NCBI RefSeq assembly: GCF_002379095.1
Contig: NZ_NBZV01000040.1
Coordinates: 1 to 44,601, forward strand
Direction of reading: 5' to 3'
Origin: Polaromonas sp. AER18D-145
GTDB taxonomy: Bacteria > Pseudomonadota > Gammaproteobacteria > Burkholderiales > Burkholderiaceae_C
Length of the DNA stretch: 44,601 bases
In this document: piece by piece, positions 17,222 to 27,037 of the stretch
Numbering within the stretch: the first letter of the stretch is position 1
How the letters are laid out: each line of letters starts with the position of its first letter
Position numbers and translations under genes: made by a program
The notes under the pieces: model-generated
Seen by the model: only the letters and a program-made list of their open reading frames with translations
Told to the model about the DNA's origin: nothing
Databases searched by the model: none

Positions 17222-17682
17222 CTTTCGACTCGACCAACGCACCTGATCGCCGCGCGGACTCTACGCAACGCTTGCGCGACCGTTCACTCGCAGGTTGGGA
17301 GAACGAGGGTGGCGCCGGGCCCGCCGACCCGGACTCTGACTTCGGCCTGCGCGAGCCGATGGCCGATTCGCCACCGTTGTCCAACGCCGAGCTGATGCAG
17401 CTTCAAGTGCGCGTCATCGCGCTCGAAAACCTGGTCATCGCGTTGTTGGGACAAGCCGGTGAACAACAGCTTGAAGCGATTCGCGATATGGCGGCCTACA
17501 TCTCGCCGAGACAGGGTTTCACACAGCATCGGCTGACGATTCAAGCGGCCGCCGAGATGATTAGCCTTGTCAATCGGGCCGATCGGTTCCGGGGCAGAAA
17601 ACCTTCAGCTACTGCGCTGAGTTTGACCGATGCGTTAGAACTCCCTCAAGATCCGCCAGCAGCTTCGCCATCATCAACCTGA
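17218..17682 (+). CDS. Unknown soluble protein coupled to the amidotransferase
   Basis: The gene overlaps the amidotransferase by four bases (ATGA), so the two are translationally coupled. The 154-residue product has a charged, low-complexity N-terminal half (to about residue 50). A helical core follows (LSNAELMQLQVRVIALENLV and LLGQAGEQQLEAIRDMAAYI) that could form a coiled coil, then a tail rich in Ser/Ala/Pro. There is no signal peptide, membrane segment or known motif. I do not recognise the family; partnership with the amidotransferase is inferred only from the overlap. Confidence 0.7.
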   Translation: MTFDSTNAPDRRADSTQRLRDRSLAGWENEGGAGPADPDSDFGLREPMADSPPLSNAELMQLQVRVIALENLVIALLGQAGEQQLEAIRDMAAYISPRQGFTQHRLTIQAAAEMISLVNRADRFRGRKPSATALSLTDALELPQDPPAASPSST

Positions 17683-17766
17683 TCTGCTAGATCGGATGCG
17701 AGGAGTCCAGACCATTGTGACGAGTCGAGAACGATTGACGCTTCCCCCTTCTGACAGGGTAGGAAT

Positions 17767-18858
17767 TCATGCGACCAAGGCCCACGTATGGCGGGCAATC
17801 TGCTCGTCTTCCTTGGAGACGATAACCTGCACCGAACAACGCGATGTGGCGTTGTTGATCGGATTGATTACCAAGCGGTTGCGGGGTTCGTTCAGATTTA
17901 TGCCCATCCAAGACAGACTAGCGCATATGGAGGCACGCACCGCCGCATCGTTCTCTCCGATACCGCCGGTGAAGACAAGCAGGTCAAGCCCGTCCAATAC
18001 GGCAATCATCGCAGCAATCTGCTTGCGTACGGACTGACAAAACATCTCGATGGCCAGTCGCGCCGAGGGGTTCGACGGCGCCGCCTTGTGCAGTTCCCGC
18101 ATGTCGCTATCCAGCCCCGAAATCCCCTTGAGGCCGGATTGGTGATCGACCAGGGCTTCGATCTGGGCAGCGTCAAGCCGCTTCTCGCGCATCAGGTACA
18201 CGAGCAAGCCCGGGTCCAGGTCGCCGCTGCGCGTGCCCATGATTACACCGCCGGTTGGTGTCAAGCCCATGCTGGTATCGATCGACTTACCACCTTTGAC
18301 TGCGGTGATGCTTGCACCGTTGCCGAGATGGGCAATGACCAGCCGCACCGGCATGCCGTTGCCCAATTGCTGCACAATCGATTCGAGCGACAGCCCATGG
18401 AAGCCGTAGCGCTGGATGCCTTCAGACTGCAGTTCCCTGGCTATCGGAAGCACACGGGCGACCTCTGGCAACTCGGCATGAAAGGCGGTGTCGAAGCACG
18501 CGACCTGAGGAACGCCGGGAAAGTGCGCTTGTGCGAAACGGATGAACGCCAGCGCGACGGGTGCGTGCAGCGGCGCAAAGGCGACAGCGGCTTGCAGCTG
18601 GCGCAGCACCGCATCGTCGATGCGGCAATGCTGCCGCAGCGCAGGCCCGCCATGCACGATGCGGTGCCCAACGGCGTCTGGTGGCGGCATCCCAGAAGCT
18701 GCGAGAACGCTGGCGATACGGGTCATCGCGTCCGGATGGTCAGCTGTCGAGACGCTGTCGCCGAACAACTGCTCGGTTCCGGTCGAATCGACGCGATACA
18801 AACCGAATTTGAACGACGACGAGCCGCTGTTCAGCGAGAGAATGTTCAGCGAGCGCAT
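17767..18858 (-). CDS. ackA: Acetate kinase
   Basis: The coding pattern begins at the ATG 18858 (MRSLNILSLNSGSSSFKFGL), not at an earlier start inside the phosphoketolase gene. At 363 residues it is somewhat shorter than the ~400 of E. coli AckA but keeps the family motifs: NSGSSSFK, GHRIVHGG, FDTAFH, YGFHGLS, AHLGNGAS, DTSMGLTPTGG, GTRSGDLDPG and FTGGIGEN. It converts acetyl phosphate and ADP to acetate and ATP. It lies 10 bp after phosphoketolase, which makes acetyl phosphate, so the pair forms a complete ATP-yielding branch. It is the last gene of the long leftward series and convergent with the gene ending at 17682. Confidence 0.95.
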   Translation of the reverse strand: MRSLNILSLNSGSSSFKFGLYRVDSTGTEQLFGDSVSTADHPDAMTRIASVLAASGMPPPDAVGHRIVHGGPALRQHCRIDDAVLRQLQAAVAFAPLHAPVALAFIRFAQAHFPGVPQVACFDTAFHAELPEVARVLPIARELQSEGIQRYGFHGLSLESIVQQLGNGMPVRLVIAHLGNGASITAVKGGKSIDTSMGLTPTGGVIMGTRSGDLDPGLLVYLMREKRLDAAQIEALVDHQSGLKGISGLDSDMRELHKAAPSNPSARLAIEMFCQSVRKQIAAMIAVLDGLDLLVFTGGIGENDAAVRASICASLSWMGINLNEPRNRLVINPINNATSRCSVQVIVSKEDEQIARHTWALVA

Positions 18859-18868
18859 CCACAGACTT

Positions 18869-21247
18869 TCATGCTGTCCAGTGCCAGTCCAGGATCTCCG
18901 GCATGTCCTCGCCATGCTCGCCGATGTAGAGCTTGTGGCGTTGCATGGTCGCATCGAACCGCGCGGTCTCCGCCGCCACCTGCCCCGCCAGCCTGGGGAT
19001 GCGCCGGATCGCGTCGAGCGCCAATTGATAGCGGTCCACACTGTTCAACACCACCATATCGAACGGCGTCGTCGTGGTGCCCTCTTCCTTATAGCCGCGC
19101 ACATGGATGTTGTCGTGGTTGCGCCGCCGGTAGGTCAGCTTGTGGATGATCGCGGGGTAACCGTGGAAGGCGAAGATTACCGGCTTGTCGGTGGTGAACA
19201 GGGCATCGAATTCGCGGTCGGCCAAGCCGTGGGGATGTTCCGACGGCGGCTGCAGAACCATCAGGTCGACGACGTTGACGAAGCGGATGCGGATGTCTGG
19301 CACATAGCTGCGCAGCAGGGTCACGGCGGCCAGCGCCTCCAGCGTCGGCACGTCGCCGGCACAGGCCATCACGGCGTCGGGGTCGACCTGACCAACACCC
19401 GCATCTCTACTGGCCCACTCCCACACCCCTGCGCCGGCAGCGCAGTGGCGCACGGCCGCGTCAATGTCCAGCCACTGCAACGCCGGCTGCTTGCCGGCGA
19501 TGATCAGGTTGACGTAGTTGCGGCTGCGCAGGCAGTGGTCCGCCACCGACAGCAAGGTGTTGGCGTCGGGCGGCAGGTAAATGCGCACCACGTCTGCCTT
19601 CTTGCTGGCCACATGGTCAATAAAGCCGGGGTCCTGATGCGAGAACCCGTTATGGTCTTGCCGCCAAACATGCGAGGTGAGCAGGTAGTTCAGTGAGGCG
19701 ATCGGCTTGCGCCAGGGGATCTGGTTGCACACCTTCAGCCACTTGGCATGCTGGTTGAACATCGAATCAACGATGTGGATGAAGGCTTCGTAGCAAGAGA
19801 ACAGGCCGTGACGCCCGGTGAGCAGGTAGCCCTCGAGCCAGCCTTCGCACAGGTGCTCGCTCAACACTTCCATCACGCGGCCGTTGGCGCTGAGGTGGTT
19901 GTCACGCTCCTCCTGCACGCCGTCCAGCCACACCTTGCCGGACACCTCGAACACCGCATCCAACCGGTTCGACGCGGTTTCATCCGGGCCGAAGAGTCGG
20001 AAGTTGGCCGCTTTCAGGTTGAGTCTCATCACGTCGCGCAGAAACCTGCCAAGGACGCGAGTGGCCTCAGCCTCCATGGTTCCCGGCTCGGTCACCGGAA
20101 CGGCATAGACGCGGAAGGAAGGCATGTCCAGCGGCTTCAGCAACACGCCCCCGTTGGCGTGCGGATTGCAGCCCATACGGCGCTGGCCTGTCGGTGCCAG
20201 CATAGCCAACTCCTCACGGAACCGACCGTCCTCGTCGAACAGTTCCTCGGGCCGGTAACTCTTGAGCCAGCTTTCGAGCTGCTCCACATGCCCGCCTGTC
20301 TTGAACTCAGCTATAGGCACCTGGTGCGACCGCCAACTGCCTTCCACTTGTTTGTCGTCAACGCGTTTCGGCCCTGTCCAGCCTTTGGGCGTGCAAAGGA
20401 CGATCATCGGCCAGCGTGGCCGTAGGAGAGACTCCCCCGGGTCGAGCGCTCGCGCCTGCTGTTGAAACTCGCGTATTTGTGCCAGCACCGCATCCAGCGC
20501 GCCGGCCAAGGCTTGGTGCACGAGCGTCGGGTCGTCGCCTTCGACGAAGTACGGCTCGTGGCCGTAGCCGCGCATCAGATCGGTCAGCTCTTCCCGGCTG
20601 ATGCGTGCCAGCACCGTGGGGTTGGCGATCTTGTAGCCGTTCAGATGCAGGATTGGCAGCACCGCGCCGTCGCGCGCCGGATTCAGGAATTTATTGGAAT
20701 GCCAGCTCGCCGCCAGCGCGCCGGTCTCGGCCTCGCCATCACCGACGACGCAGGCGACGATGAGATCGGGATTGTCGAACGCCGCTCCATAGGCATGGGC
20801 CAACGAGTAGCCCAACTCGCCACCCTCATGAATCGAGCCTGGCACTTCGGGCGACACGTGGCTGGGGATGCCCTGCGGCCACGAAAACTGCCGAAACAGC
20901 CGCTGCAGGCCGTTGCGGTTGCGTTCGATGGCTGGATAGTGTTCGGTGTAGGACCCTTCCAGATAACTGTTCGCAACGATGCCTGGCCCGCCGTGGCCTG
21001 GGCCCATGACGTAGATCATGTTCAGGTTGTTATCTTTGATCAACCGGTTCAGGTGAACATAGAGAAGGTTCAAACCCGGCGTCGTGCCCCAATGGCCCAA
21101 CAAGCGCGGCTTGATGTCCGCTAGCGCGAGCGGGCGCTCAAGCAGCGGGTTGTCTCGCAGGTAAATCTGCCCGACCGACAGGTAGTTCGCCGCACGCCAA
21201 TAGGCGTGCATCTTTTGCAGGGTGCCAGGGGTCAAGGAATCGGACAT
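18869..21247 (-). CDS. xfp: Xylulose-5-phosphate/fructose-6-phosphate phosphoketolase
   Basis: This 792-residue thiamine-diphosphate enzyme cleaves xylulose 5-phosphate (or fructose 6-phosphate) with phosphate to give acetyl phosphate and glyceraldehyde 3-phosphate (or erythrose 4-phosphate). Signatures include GHWGTTPG (51-58), GPGHGGPG (82-89), [18 protein letters not shown] (132 onward) and the TPP motif [17 protein letters not shown] (169-185). It directly precedes ackA and supplies its substrate. In heterotrophs lacking the lactic-acid pathway such pairs usually serve fermentative or microaerobic energy generation. Length and motifs are complete. Long frames on the opposite strand are shadows. 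Confidence 0.97.
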   Translation of the reverse strand: MSDSLTPGTLQKMHAYWRAANYLSVGQIYLRDNPLLERPLALADIKPRLLGHWGTTPGLNLLYVHLNRLIKDNNLNMIYVMGPGHGGPGIVANSYLEGSYTEHYPAIERNRNGLQRLFRQFSWPQGIPSHVSPEVPGSIHEGGELGYSLAHAYGAAFDNPDLIVACVVGDGEAETGALAASWHSNKFLNPARDGAVLPILHLNGYKIANPTVLARISREELTDLMRGYGHEPYFVEGDDPTLVHQALAGALDAVLAQIREFQQQARALDPGESLLRPRWPMIVLCTPKGWTGPKRVDDKQVEGSWRSHQVPIAEFKTGGHVEQLESWLKSYRPEELFDEDGRFREELAMLAPTGQRRMGCNPHANGGVLLKPLDMPSFRVYAVPVTEPGTMEAEATRVLGRFLRDVMRLNLKAANFRLFGPDETASNRLDAVFEVSGKVWLDGVQEERDNHLSANGRVMEVLSEHLCEGWLEGYLLTGRHGLFSCYEAFIHIVDSMFNQHAKWLKVCNQIPWRKPIASLNYLLTSHVWRQDHNGFSHQDPGFIDHVASKKADVVRIYLPPDANTLLSVADHCLRSRNYVNLIIAGKQPALQWLDIDAAVRHCAAGAGVWEWASRDAGVGQVDPDAVMACAGDVPTLEALAAVTLLRSYVPDIRIRFVNVVDLMVLQPPSEHPHGLADREFDALFTTDKPVIFAFHGYPAIIHKLTYRRRNHDNIHVRGYKEEGTTTTPFDMVVLNSVDRYQLALDAIRRIPRLAGQVAAETARFDATMQRHKLYIGEHGEDMPEILDWHWTA

Positions 21248-21265
21248 GGGAGTCTTTCGGGTAGT

Positions 21266-21721
21266 TTAGTCACGCTGCTTCCGGTCAAGCCACCACGTCG
21301 AAAACTTGAATATAACGGGTGGCAGTATCAACATTTGCAGCACTGGCGAAAGGCCGACACCCAAGCCTGGTAAGCGTGGCATGCGCGCCGTATAACTCCA
21401 GCGGTCTAAGACATACACAGCGCCCCATTCGATGGTCAGGGCAATAGCGAATCCGGTAAAGATCATCAGAGCGTAACCGCCGAGTCCCGGCTGGCTAAAC
21501 CAGTCCGTCTGGCCCAGCACAATGACGCCGACGCCAAAGATAATCAGTACGATTAGGCCGTCCCCTAGGCTGGGGACGACGCAATGTGCTGCAAACTCCA
21601 ACAAGTCACCTTCCTCCACATATAGCGGCATCTGCGCCACCTCCCACAGAAAATTGAGCGGTACGCTAACCACGAATAGGGTTGCAGCTATTAACAATAG
21701 TTTCGCCATGGTGTGCCCCAT
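21266..21721 (-). CDS. Small integral membrane protein, unknown
   Basis: A protein of 147-151 residues with four predicted transmembrane segments (about 6-24, 50-72, 80-104 and 125-143), the first like an uncleaved signal anchor (LLLIAATLFVVSVPLNFLWE). Conserved-looking features are FLWEVAQMPLY, IEWGAVY and a WxYTxRMPRLPG loop. The start could be 21721 or 21709; GGGG lies six bases before the second. It sits between the MFS transporter (6 bp) and phosphoketolase (18 bp) on the same strand. I do not recognise a function. Confidence 0.75.
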   Translation of the reverse strand: MGHTMAKLLLIAATLFVVSVPLNFLWEVAQMPLYVEEGDLLEFAAHCVVPSLGDGLIVLIIFGVGVIVLGQTDWFSQPGLGGYALMIFTGFAIALTIEWGAVYVLDRWSYTARMPRLPGLGVGLSPVLQMLILPPVIFKFSTWWLDRKQRD

Positions 21722-21727
21722 GATTAC

Positions 21728-23023
21728 TCAGTCATGCGGTTCTGGCAAAGCCGGATGAATCGACGGCAAAGCGTAAGTGGCCGACCACCATCGCGGGCAC
21801 ATCAGCAAGAGCACGAGCATCACCGCCAAAGGAAGAGCTAGCCATGCGAAGCTGTAACGGGCGAAAGCACCGAAGATCCATCCGCCGGCGGACGATCCGA
21901 GCGTCTGCCCGAAACTAGCAGCCGCGGCAAGCCCACCCATCGTAACGCTGAGCATCTGTCGCGAAACACTCGCGCCCATGTAGGCGATGACTGGGAGAAC
22001 CAAACCGGTTCCAGCGGCTGTAAGACTGATGCCCACATACATCCAAATATCTAATCGATGGCGAGCCAGCACCAGCAGCCCTGCCATCGCCAAAAGCAAC
22101 CCTACGCCGATCAACCATCTGCTTTGAACTCTTTCAAGCATATTCGTGAAAAACAGCAGAGCGTTGACACCAAGCATCACAAGGCTGCACTCGGCGAACA
22201 TCAATCCGATCTCGCGCGAAGAGACGCCAGGGTGTTGCTGTCCTTGCAGGAGTATCCCCAACTCAAAACCCGCGAGCACGAGCATGACAACTCCATTCAG
22301 CCACCACAACGCGAGATGGCGACCTTCAGTGGAAGCACCCGGACTTATCTGCGCCGCTGCGTTGGCAGGCTGCGTCGTAGGCAGTGTCACGGTGAGTCCC
22401 GCCATCATGGTCGCACCGAGCACAGCGGAAAGAACAATCACAAAACGTGCGGAGAGCGAGGGGGAAACCACCCCTAAAATCAACAATGTGCCGATCCCGT
22501 CTGCTACGACTCCCAGCCCAGGGCCGAAGAGAAATCCGAGTAGCGACATAGCACTGAGCCAAGCGAAGCGCCGCGCGCGCTGCTGCCTAGGAGTGTGTTC
22601 AGCAACCAGTGCGGCAACAACCGGAACCACCGCCGCCACGAAGAAGCCAGTTGCACCGCGTAGCACATACATTCCCCACAGGCTGCTCAATGTAGGAACC
22701 AGCAAAAGAAGCAGGCTAGCAACGTAGCCAACGAGTCCAACAACCAGTATCCGGCTCCGCCCGGCGCGGTCCGACATCACACCCCACAGAGGGGCGCCGA
22801 CCAGTACGCCGCCAGCGTACGTGCCGCTTAGAAAGCCGACGTGGCGTGCAATTTCAGCCTCAGTCGCACCTGGCGTCAACTCAGACAGCCATCCCGGCAA
22901 GAGAGGCATGAGTGCCCCATAACCGGCCGACACAACAAACACCGCCGCAGCCAGCCACCCCAACTGCACAGGCTGCAGACTGGGGAGCTCAGCCACCGCG
23001 GCTAACCGGGAGACAGAAGTCAT
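21728..23023 (-). CDS. Major facilitator superfamily transporter (DHA1-like)
   Basis: A 431-residue transporter with about 12 hydrophobic helices. The family loop between helices 2 and 3 reads GVMSDRAGRSRIL (consensus GxLaDrxGrkxxL), and helix 5 holds a Gly-rich antiporter-like segment (LLGFLFGPGLGVVADG). There is a central cytoplasmic loop around residues 215-235. The substrate cannot be told. It reads leftward into the small membrane protein and phosphoketolase genes with only a few bases between, so it is probably part of that transcript; export of a drug, sugar or fermentation acid are all possible. Confidence 0.85.
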   Translation of the reverse strand: MTSVSRLAAVAELPSLQPVQLGWLAAAVFVVSAGYGALMPLLPGWLSELTPGATEAEIARHVGFLSGTYAGGVLVGAPLWGVMSDRAGRSRILVVGLVGYVASLLLLLVPTLSSLWGMYVLRGATGFFVAAVVPVVAALVAEHTPRQQRARRFAWLSAMSLLGFLFGPGLGVVADGIGTLLILGVVSPSLSARFVIVLSAVLGATMMAGLTVTLPTTQPANAAAQISPGASTEGRHLALWWLNGVVMLVLAGFELGILLQGQQHPGVSSREIGLMFAECSLVMLGVNALLFFTNMLERVQSRWLIGVGLLLAMAGLLVLARHRLDIWMYVGISLTAAGTGLVLPVIAYMGASVSRQMLSVTMGGLAAAASFGQTLGSSAGGWIFGAFARYSFAWLALPLAVMLVLLLMCPRWWSATYALPSIHPALPEPHD

Positions 23024-23099
23024 TGCAGTAGTTAACCTCTTTAACGTGGCAACCTTAAACCCGCTCTAGGTGCCCTTTCGCCGCATACCCCTACCATGG

Positions 23100-24134
23100 T
23101 CAAGGCGTCACGCTGACACCATTGGGCAGGCGGCCGACAGGGATGGTGGCGATCACCTTGCGCTGCAAGATATCGATAACGGAGACTGTGTCCTCGTAAA
23201 GGTTAGTCACAAAGGCATGGAGTCCTTTGCGATCAATTGCCACGCCGTGAGCACCCTTTCCGGTCTTGATCGTCGATACGACCTTGAAGCTACGAAGATC
23301 AATGACGCTGACAGTGCTACCTGGGTTTTGCCGTGTTCCCTGATTCGCCACCAACAATAACTGGCTGTCGGGTGTTGCGTACAACTGAATCGGAACTGTA
23401 CCCACAGCTATCTTGCTGATAACCTTTCGACTCACAGGGTCAATCACAGCGACCCGGTTTTCCCCAGACAGCGACACGAACCCCAGCCGACCATCAGGCG
23501 TAAAACCCACCTGCGCGGGGCCTTTGCCAACAGCGATTTGCAAAGTTTCCTTTCGTACCGCAGTGTCAATGACCGAGATGGTTCCGCCCTTGAGGTTGGC
23601 GACCCAGGCTTGTTTGCCGTCCGAACTGATCCGCATGCCGTGTGGGGAGGCGCCGACCGGAATTGTGTCAACAACCCGTCTCGCAGAAATATCCACCACG
23701 CTAACGGTGTTCTCGCCGCCGTTTGCGACGTAAGCAAAACGGCCATCGGGCGTCACGACCACGTGTGCGGGATGCATGCCGACTGGCACCTTAGCCGCCA
23801 CCGCATCAGTGGTGGTGTCAATGGCCCAAATTTCTCCGCTGCCAGCCATTGCTCCATGCTCGGACTTCGGCATGTTGTGGGCCGCCTTTGCCGGTTCGCC
23901 GTTGTTGGTCACCCAGACTTGCCTGCCATCAGGCGCGACCTGGACGTTGTGCGGACCTTGACCGACCGGAATACTGCCGATCCTCTTGAAGGATGTCGCG
24001 TCGATGACGCTGACAGTGTTCCCCTCTTCATCCGCGACATAGACCTTCTCCGCCGCGGCGTAGGACGCCCCGGCAGCCAACAGCGCACTGATCTGCACAA
24101 CTGAGACCAACCATTTCATTGAGCTTTTTCGCAT
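23100..24134 (-). CDS. Exported YncE-like beta-propeller protein
   Basis: The 344-residue protein begins with a signal peptide (KWLVSVVQISALLAAGASYAAA) and then shows about seven repeats of a YVTN/NHL-type propeller blade. Each blade carries a variant of TVSVID followed by an IPVG and P-H/N motif (for example NTVSVIDATSFKRIGSIPVG and NTVSVVDISARRVVDTIPVG). A short His/Met-containing insertion (HNMPKSEHG) interrupts the first blades. Such proteins are periplasmic scaffolds of unclear function. The ATG at 24134 has AGGAGTG about nine bases upstream. It lies between the TPM/LemA genes and the MFS gene on the same strand. Confidence 0.85.
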   Translation of the reverse strand: MRKSSMKWLVSVVQISALLAAGASYAAAEKVYVADEEGNTVSVIDATSFKRIGSIPVGQGPHNVQVAPDGRQVWVTNNGEPAKAAHNMPKSEHGAMAGSGEIWAIDTTTDAVAAKVPVGMHPAHVVVTPDGRFAYVANGGENTVSVVDISARRVVDTIPVGASPHGMRISSDGKQAWVANLKGGTISVIDTAVRKETLQIAVGKGPAQVGFTPDGRLGFVSLSGENRVAVIDPVSRKVISKIAVGTVPIQLYATPDSQLLLVANQGTRQNPGSTVSVIDLRSFKVVSTIKTGKGAHGVAIDRKGLHAFVTNLYEDTVSVIDILQRKVIATIPVGRLPNGVSVTP

Positions 24135-24169
24135 AGTAATGACACTCCTAAATTTGAAATCGACCAGCC

Positions 24170-24667
24170 TTAAAGGATCACCGGCTTGTCCGGCAGTTCA
24201 TCAACACTGCGACCATTGGCGGGAAAATTCTCCACCAGATGCTGCGTCACAGCCTGCACGCCTTTGAGCGCACCGCTCTCATAGTTCGATTGTTTGAAGG
24301 CCGTTTCCATCTGGCGGCAAACCTTGCTCCATTCTTGTGATCCCACTTTTGCGTGAATCCCGCGGTCGGCAACAATTTCTACCGCCCGATCAGCGAGCAG
24401 TAAGTAAATCAGCAAACCACTGTTGTCTTCGGTATCCCAAACGCGGAGTTGCGAGAAAACTTCAACGGCCCGTTCTTTGGCCGTCTGCCCCTTAAACAGC
24501 GGCATGCCGTCTAGCCCGCCCTCCACGACAAATCGGATTTCTCCGACATGCGCGGTCTCGCTTGCTTTGATAGCTTTTTCGATAGTGCTCAAAGTACTGC
24601 GCGGAAAGGCTCGCCTGACCCGCCCTTCGGTGAGCAGCAAATGCGTCAAGATGCGTTTGATATTCAT
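24170..24667 (-). CDS. TPM-domain protein (short)
   Basis: The ATG at 24667 has GGGGAG nine bases upstream; an ATG three codons earlier would overlap that site. The 165-residue product is a single TPM (TLP18.3/Psb32/MOLO-1 phosphatase-like) domain: VGEIRFVVEGG, the ERAVEVFSQLRVWDTEDNSG segment and LLADRAVEIVADRGI. There is no obvious signal peptide, so it may be cytosolic or peripheral. It starts directly after the stop of a longer TPM protein, and LemA is one gene further upstream; this LemA-TPM-TPM trio is common in proteobacteria, with a poorly known role in envelope maintenance. Confidence 0.88.
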   Translation of the reverse strand: MNIKRILTHLLLTEGRVRRAFPRSTLSTIEKAIKASETAHVGEIRFVVEGGLDGMPLFKGQTAKERAVEVFSQLRVWDTEDNSGLLIYLLLADRAVEIVADRGIHAKVGSQEWSKVCRQMETAFKQSNYESGALKGVQAVTQHLVENFPANGRSVDELPDKPVIL

Positions 24668-24669
24668 GA

Positions 24670-25521
24670 TTACCATCTCCCCGACGCGCCGCCGCCACCG
24701 AAGCCACCGCCTCCTCCTCTGAAGCCACCGCCGCCAAAGCCGCCTCGCCCGACTCCTCCGTAGTGCCCGCCGTGTCCATGCCCGCCCATGCCTCCACCCA
24801 ACAACGTGATGAACAGCGCGATCACTCCAGCGAGCAACGCCACGGATAAGGCGCCAGCGATAAGCCAGGCAACTACTGCAACTGCCCCACCTGTGACCAG
24901 CGAACCGGGTACTTTGCCTAACGTCGCCCGCAGCACGCCGCCCACTGCGAGAGCAACAATGAAAAGGATAGGGGCGTACTGCCGGACGTCTCCGGTACTG
25001 GTGGCAGGTTGCCCGATGGGTGCCGGCAAGGGCTCACCGTCAACGACGCGGATGATCTGCTCGACCCCGGCCGTGATGCCACCATAGAAGTCTTGCTGCC
25101 TGAAGCGCGGCAGAATGGCCTCGCTGATGATGCGTTTGCTGGTGGCGTCATTGAGCGGCCCTTCCAGTCCATATCCCACCTCAATACGTAGCGTGCGATC
25201 GTTTTTGGCAACAACCAGGATAGCACCGTCATCAACTTTCTTCCGTCCGAGCTTCCATTGCTCAGCAACCCGCAAGGAAAATTGCTCAATTTCTTCCGGC
25301 GCTGATGACGGGACTATCAGGACAGCAAGCTGACTGCCCTTCCTTGCCTCAAACGCTGTCAACGTTTTCTCCAGTGAGGCCTTCTGCTCTGCGGCAAGCG
25401 TGCCGGTTAGATCAATGACATGCCCAGTCAAAGGCGGGACCGGTGCTTGCGCTATAGAGAATGCAGCCCAGCCAAGTGTGAATGCAAGGAATAAGGCCCT
25501 GCCTGCGCTTCTCGCAATCAC
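24670..25521 (-). CDS. Membrane-anchored TPM-domain protein (YgcG-like)
   Basis: The start is a GTG at 25521 overlapping the lemA stop (GTGA). The 283-residue protein has a signal peptide (to about residue 25) and a TPM domain (about 35-165, with VIDLTGTLAAEQKASLEKTL, GAILVVAKNDRTLRIEVGYG and GPLNDATSKRII). Two or three membrane helices follow (about 185-240), then a Gly-rich tail with His (GGHGHGGHYGG) ending in GASGRW. This layout is that of YgcG-family proteins. Translational coupling to lemA suggests the two act together at the inner membrane. Confidence 0.9.
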   Translation of the reverse strand: MIARSAGRALFLAFTLGWAAFSIAQAPVPPLTGHVIDLTGTLAAEQKASLEKTLTAFEARKGSQLAVLIVPSSAPEEIEQFSLRVAEQWKLGRKKVDDGAILVVAKNDRTLRIEVGYGLEGPLNDATSKRIISEAILPRFRQQDFYGGITAGVEQIIRVVDGEPLPAPIGQPATSTGDVRQYAPILFIVALAVGGVLRATLGKVPGSLVTGGAVAVVAWLIAGALSVALLAGVIALFITLLGGGMGGHGHGGHYGGVGRGGFGGGGFRGGGGGFGGGGASGRW

Positions 25522-26150
25522 TTGGCTACACCTGAAGCACCGACTTTGGGATTTGCCGGTGCGGAGTCAAAACCGACACTGGGCGGCTTGGAAATTTCCT
25601 TTTCGTTCTCGACGGTGAAGTTGGACTTTTGCTTGTAGCCGAGCACCATCGCTGTCAGATTGGTGGGAAAGGACCGCACCGTCACGTTGTAGTCCTGCAC
25701 CGACTTGATATAGCGATTGCGTGCAACCGTAATGCGATTCTCGGTCCCTTCCAGCTGCGCTTGCAGGTCCCGAAAACCCTGGTTGGCCCGTAAGTTCGGG
25801 TAGTTCTCTGAAACAGCCAACAGCCTCGACAATGCACCAGTCAGTTCACCTTGAGCCTGCTGAAATTTTTGAAATGCCACCGGGTCATTGACAAGCTCCG
25901 GGGTAGCCTGGATTGATGTAGCCTTTGAACGCGCATCAATCACCCTCGCCAGGGTGTCCTGCTCGAACTTTGCTTCGCCCTTCACGGTATTGACGAGATT
26001 GGGAACCAGATCCGCACGGCGCTGGTATTGGTTGACGACCTCCGACCAACTCGCCTTGACTTGCTCGTCATTTGTCTGAAATGTGTTGTACCCACAGCCC
26101 GTTAGGCTCAGCGCCAATGCTGCGGTCAGGACAGCCAATAGTTTTCGCAT
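25518..26150 (-). CDS. lemA: LemA-family lipoprotein
   Basis: The 210-residue protein has a lipoprotein signal with lipobox LTGC (Cys19) and the LemA helical domain: VKASWSEVVNQYQRRADLVP, LVNTVKGEAKFEQDTL, and a YPNLRAN..F..LQ..LEGTENRI segment, with RYIKSVQDYN and FPTNLTAMVLGY further on. LemA proteins form a four-helix bundle of unknown function and are often linked to TPM proteins, as here. The gene is separated from the upstream DUF6629 gene by 176 bp in which I saw no clear operator, so it may have its own promoter. Confidence 0.92.
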   Translation of the reverse strand: MRKLLAVLTAALALSLTGCGYNTFQTNDEQVKASWSEVVNQYQRRADLVPNLVNTVKGEAKFEQDTLARVIDARSKATSIQATPELVNDPVAFQKFQQAQGELTGALSRLLAVSENYPNLRANQGFRDLQAQLEGTENRITVARNRYIKSVQDYNVTVRSFPTNLTAMVLGYKQKSNFTVENEKEISKPPSVGFDSAPANPKVGASGVAK

Positions 26151-26326
26151 ACTCTTTTCTCCAAAATGTTTAATTCGACTGTTGTCTCAAAGAGCAAAGG
26201 CCAGTCAGATTGACTACAACCCTCACAACCACGCAGCAGCAGTTCAAGCAGATTTCCCCAACCGCTTGACAGTGCAACGGTGCCCGACGACGATGCGGGT
26301 CTTCACCATGTCTAGTGTTTGTACTC

Positions 26327-27037
26327 CTATGAATAGTGATCAGGCGGGCTGCGTTCGGATAGCCGATCCAACGCCGGATGCCCGCACATGCGCTTCGGCT
26401 TGTGCTGTCCGTCTCTAAGCAAAAGAAAGTGAAGAGAAACGACAACGCTCAACAGCGCGGCAAAGAAGCACCATACCGAGATAAACCAGGTTGTATAGAA
26501 CCAATAGGCCAAGCCAAAGGACAACAGCGCAAAGCCTCCGTAGGCTTTCACCGTTCTATGCGTTGACAGCAAAAGACTGACGGTGGTTGACATCAGGTAA
26601 AGCGTCATGGCCACCGCAGCATAGAAATGCGGTGAAACGTACTCGATGTGCTGGCCGATGGGTCGCGAGACGATGGGGAATGCGACCAGGAAGTAAAGCA
26701 GGTACGCTCCCACCGCGATGCCAGCGGCGGAAAAAACGACAAGCGCTTGCCGTCGGCGTCCGGGTGGTTCTATCAGCAACACGGCGACCGGCACGTAGAC
26801 TGGCCACAACACATGTGAAAAGAAGGAATACACATGTGTCATCACCGTATTGAGCAAGGGCGCCTCGTGGCTAAACGTCAGCCAAATCACACCCTCGCTC
26901 AGCTGCTGGATTGCGAACAACAGCGGTATTGCGGCGAACGGCAATTCGCGTCGACACCGCGCCGACCGCAGCGTCAGCGTACCCAGGCCAAGCAAAAAGG
27001 CACCCGCGGTGAAACTGGCCGTGGCGGAAAAGCACAT
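26327..27037 (-). CDS. DUF6629-like integral membrane protein
   Basis: A 236-residue protein beginning MCFSATASFTAGAFLLGLG, the characteristic start of DUF6629 membrane proteins, with about seven hydrophobic segments separated by short loops (RSARCRRELPF, IEPPGRRRQ, STHRTVKAYGG) and a charged C-terminal tail. Function is unknown for the family. The gene starts immediately after the stop codon of cyclopropane-fatty-acid synthase (27037/27038), so the two are almost certainly co-transcribed. Confidence 0.8.
   Translation of the reverse strand: MCFSATASFTAGAFLLGLGTLTLRSARCRRELPFAAIPLLFAIQQLSEGVIWLTFSHEAPLLNTVMTHVYSFFSHVLWPVYVPVAVLLIEPPGRRRQALVVFSAAGIAVGAYLLYFLVAFPIVSRPIGQHIEYVSPHFYAAVAMTLYLMSTTVSLLLSTHRTVKAYGGFALLSFGLAYWFYTTWFISVWCFFAALLSVVVSLHFLLLRDGQHKPKRMCGHPALDRLSERSPPDHYS

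Noticed and set aside
17681..17693. GATCT-gct-AGATC hairpin as a terminator
   Set aside because: Stem of five pairs and no T-run; too weak to call.
17788..19696. Long rightward open frames (453 and 384 codons) opposite ackA and phosphoketolase
   Set aside because: They lie antisense to strongly conserved enzymes, show no recognisable motifs and have the composition expected of the reverse strand of GC-rich genes.
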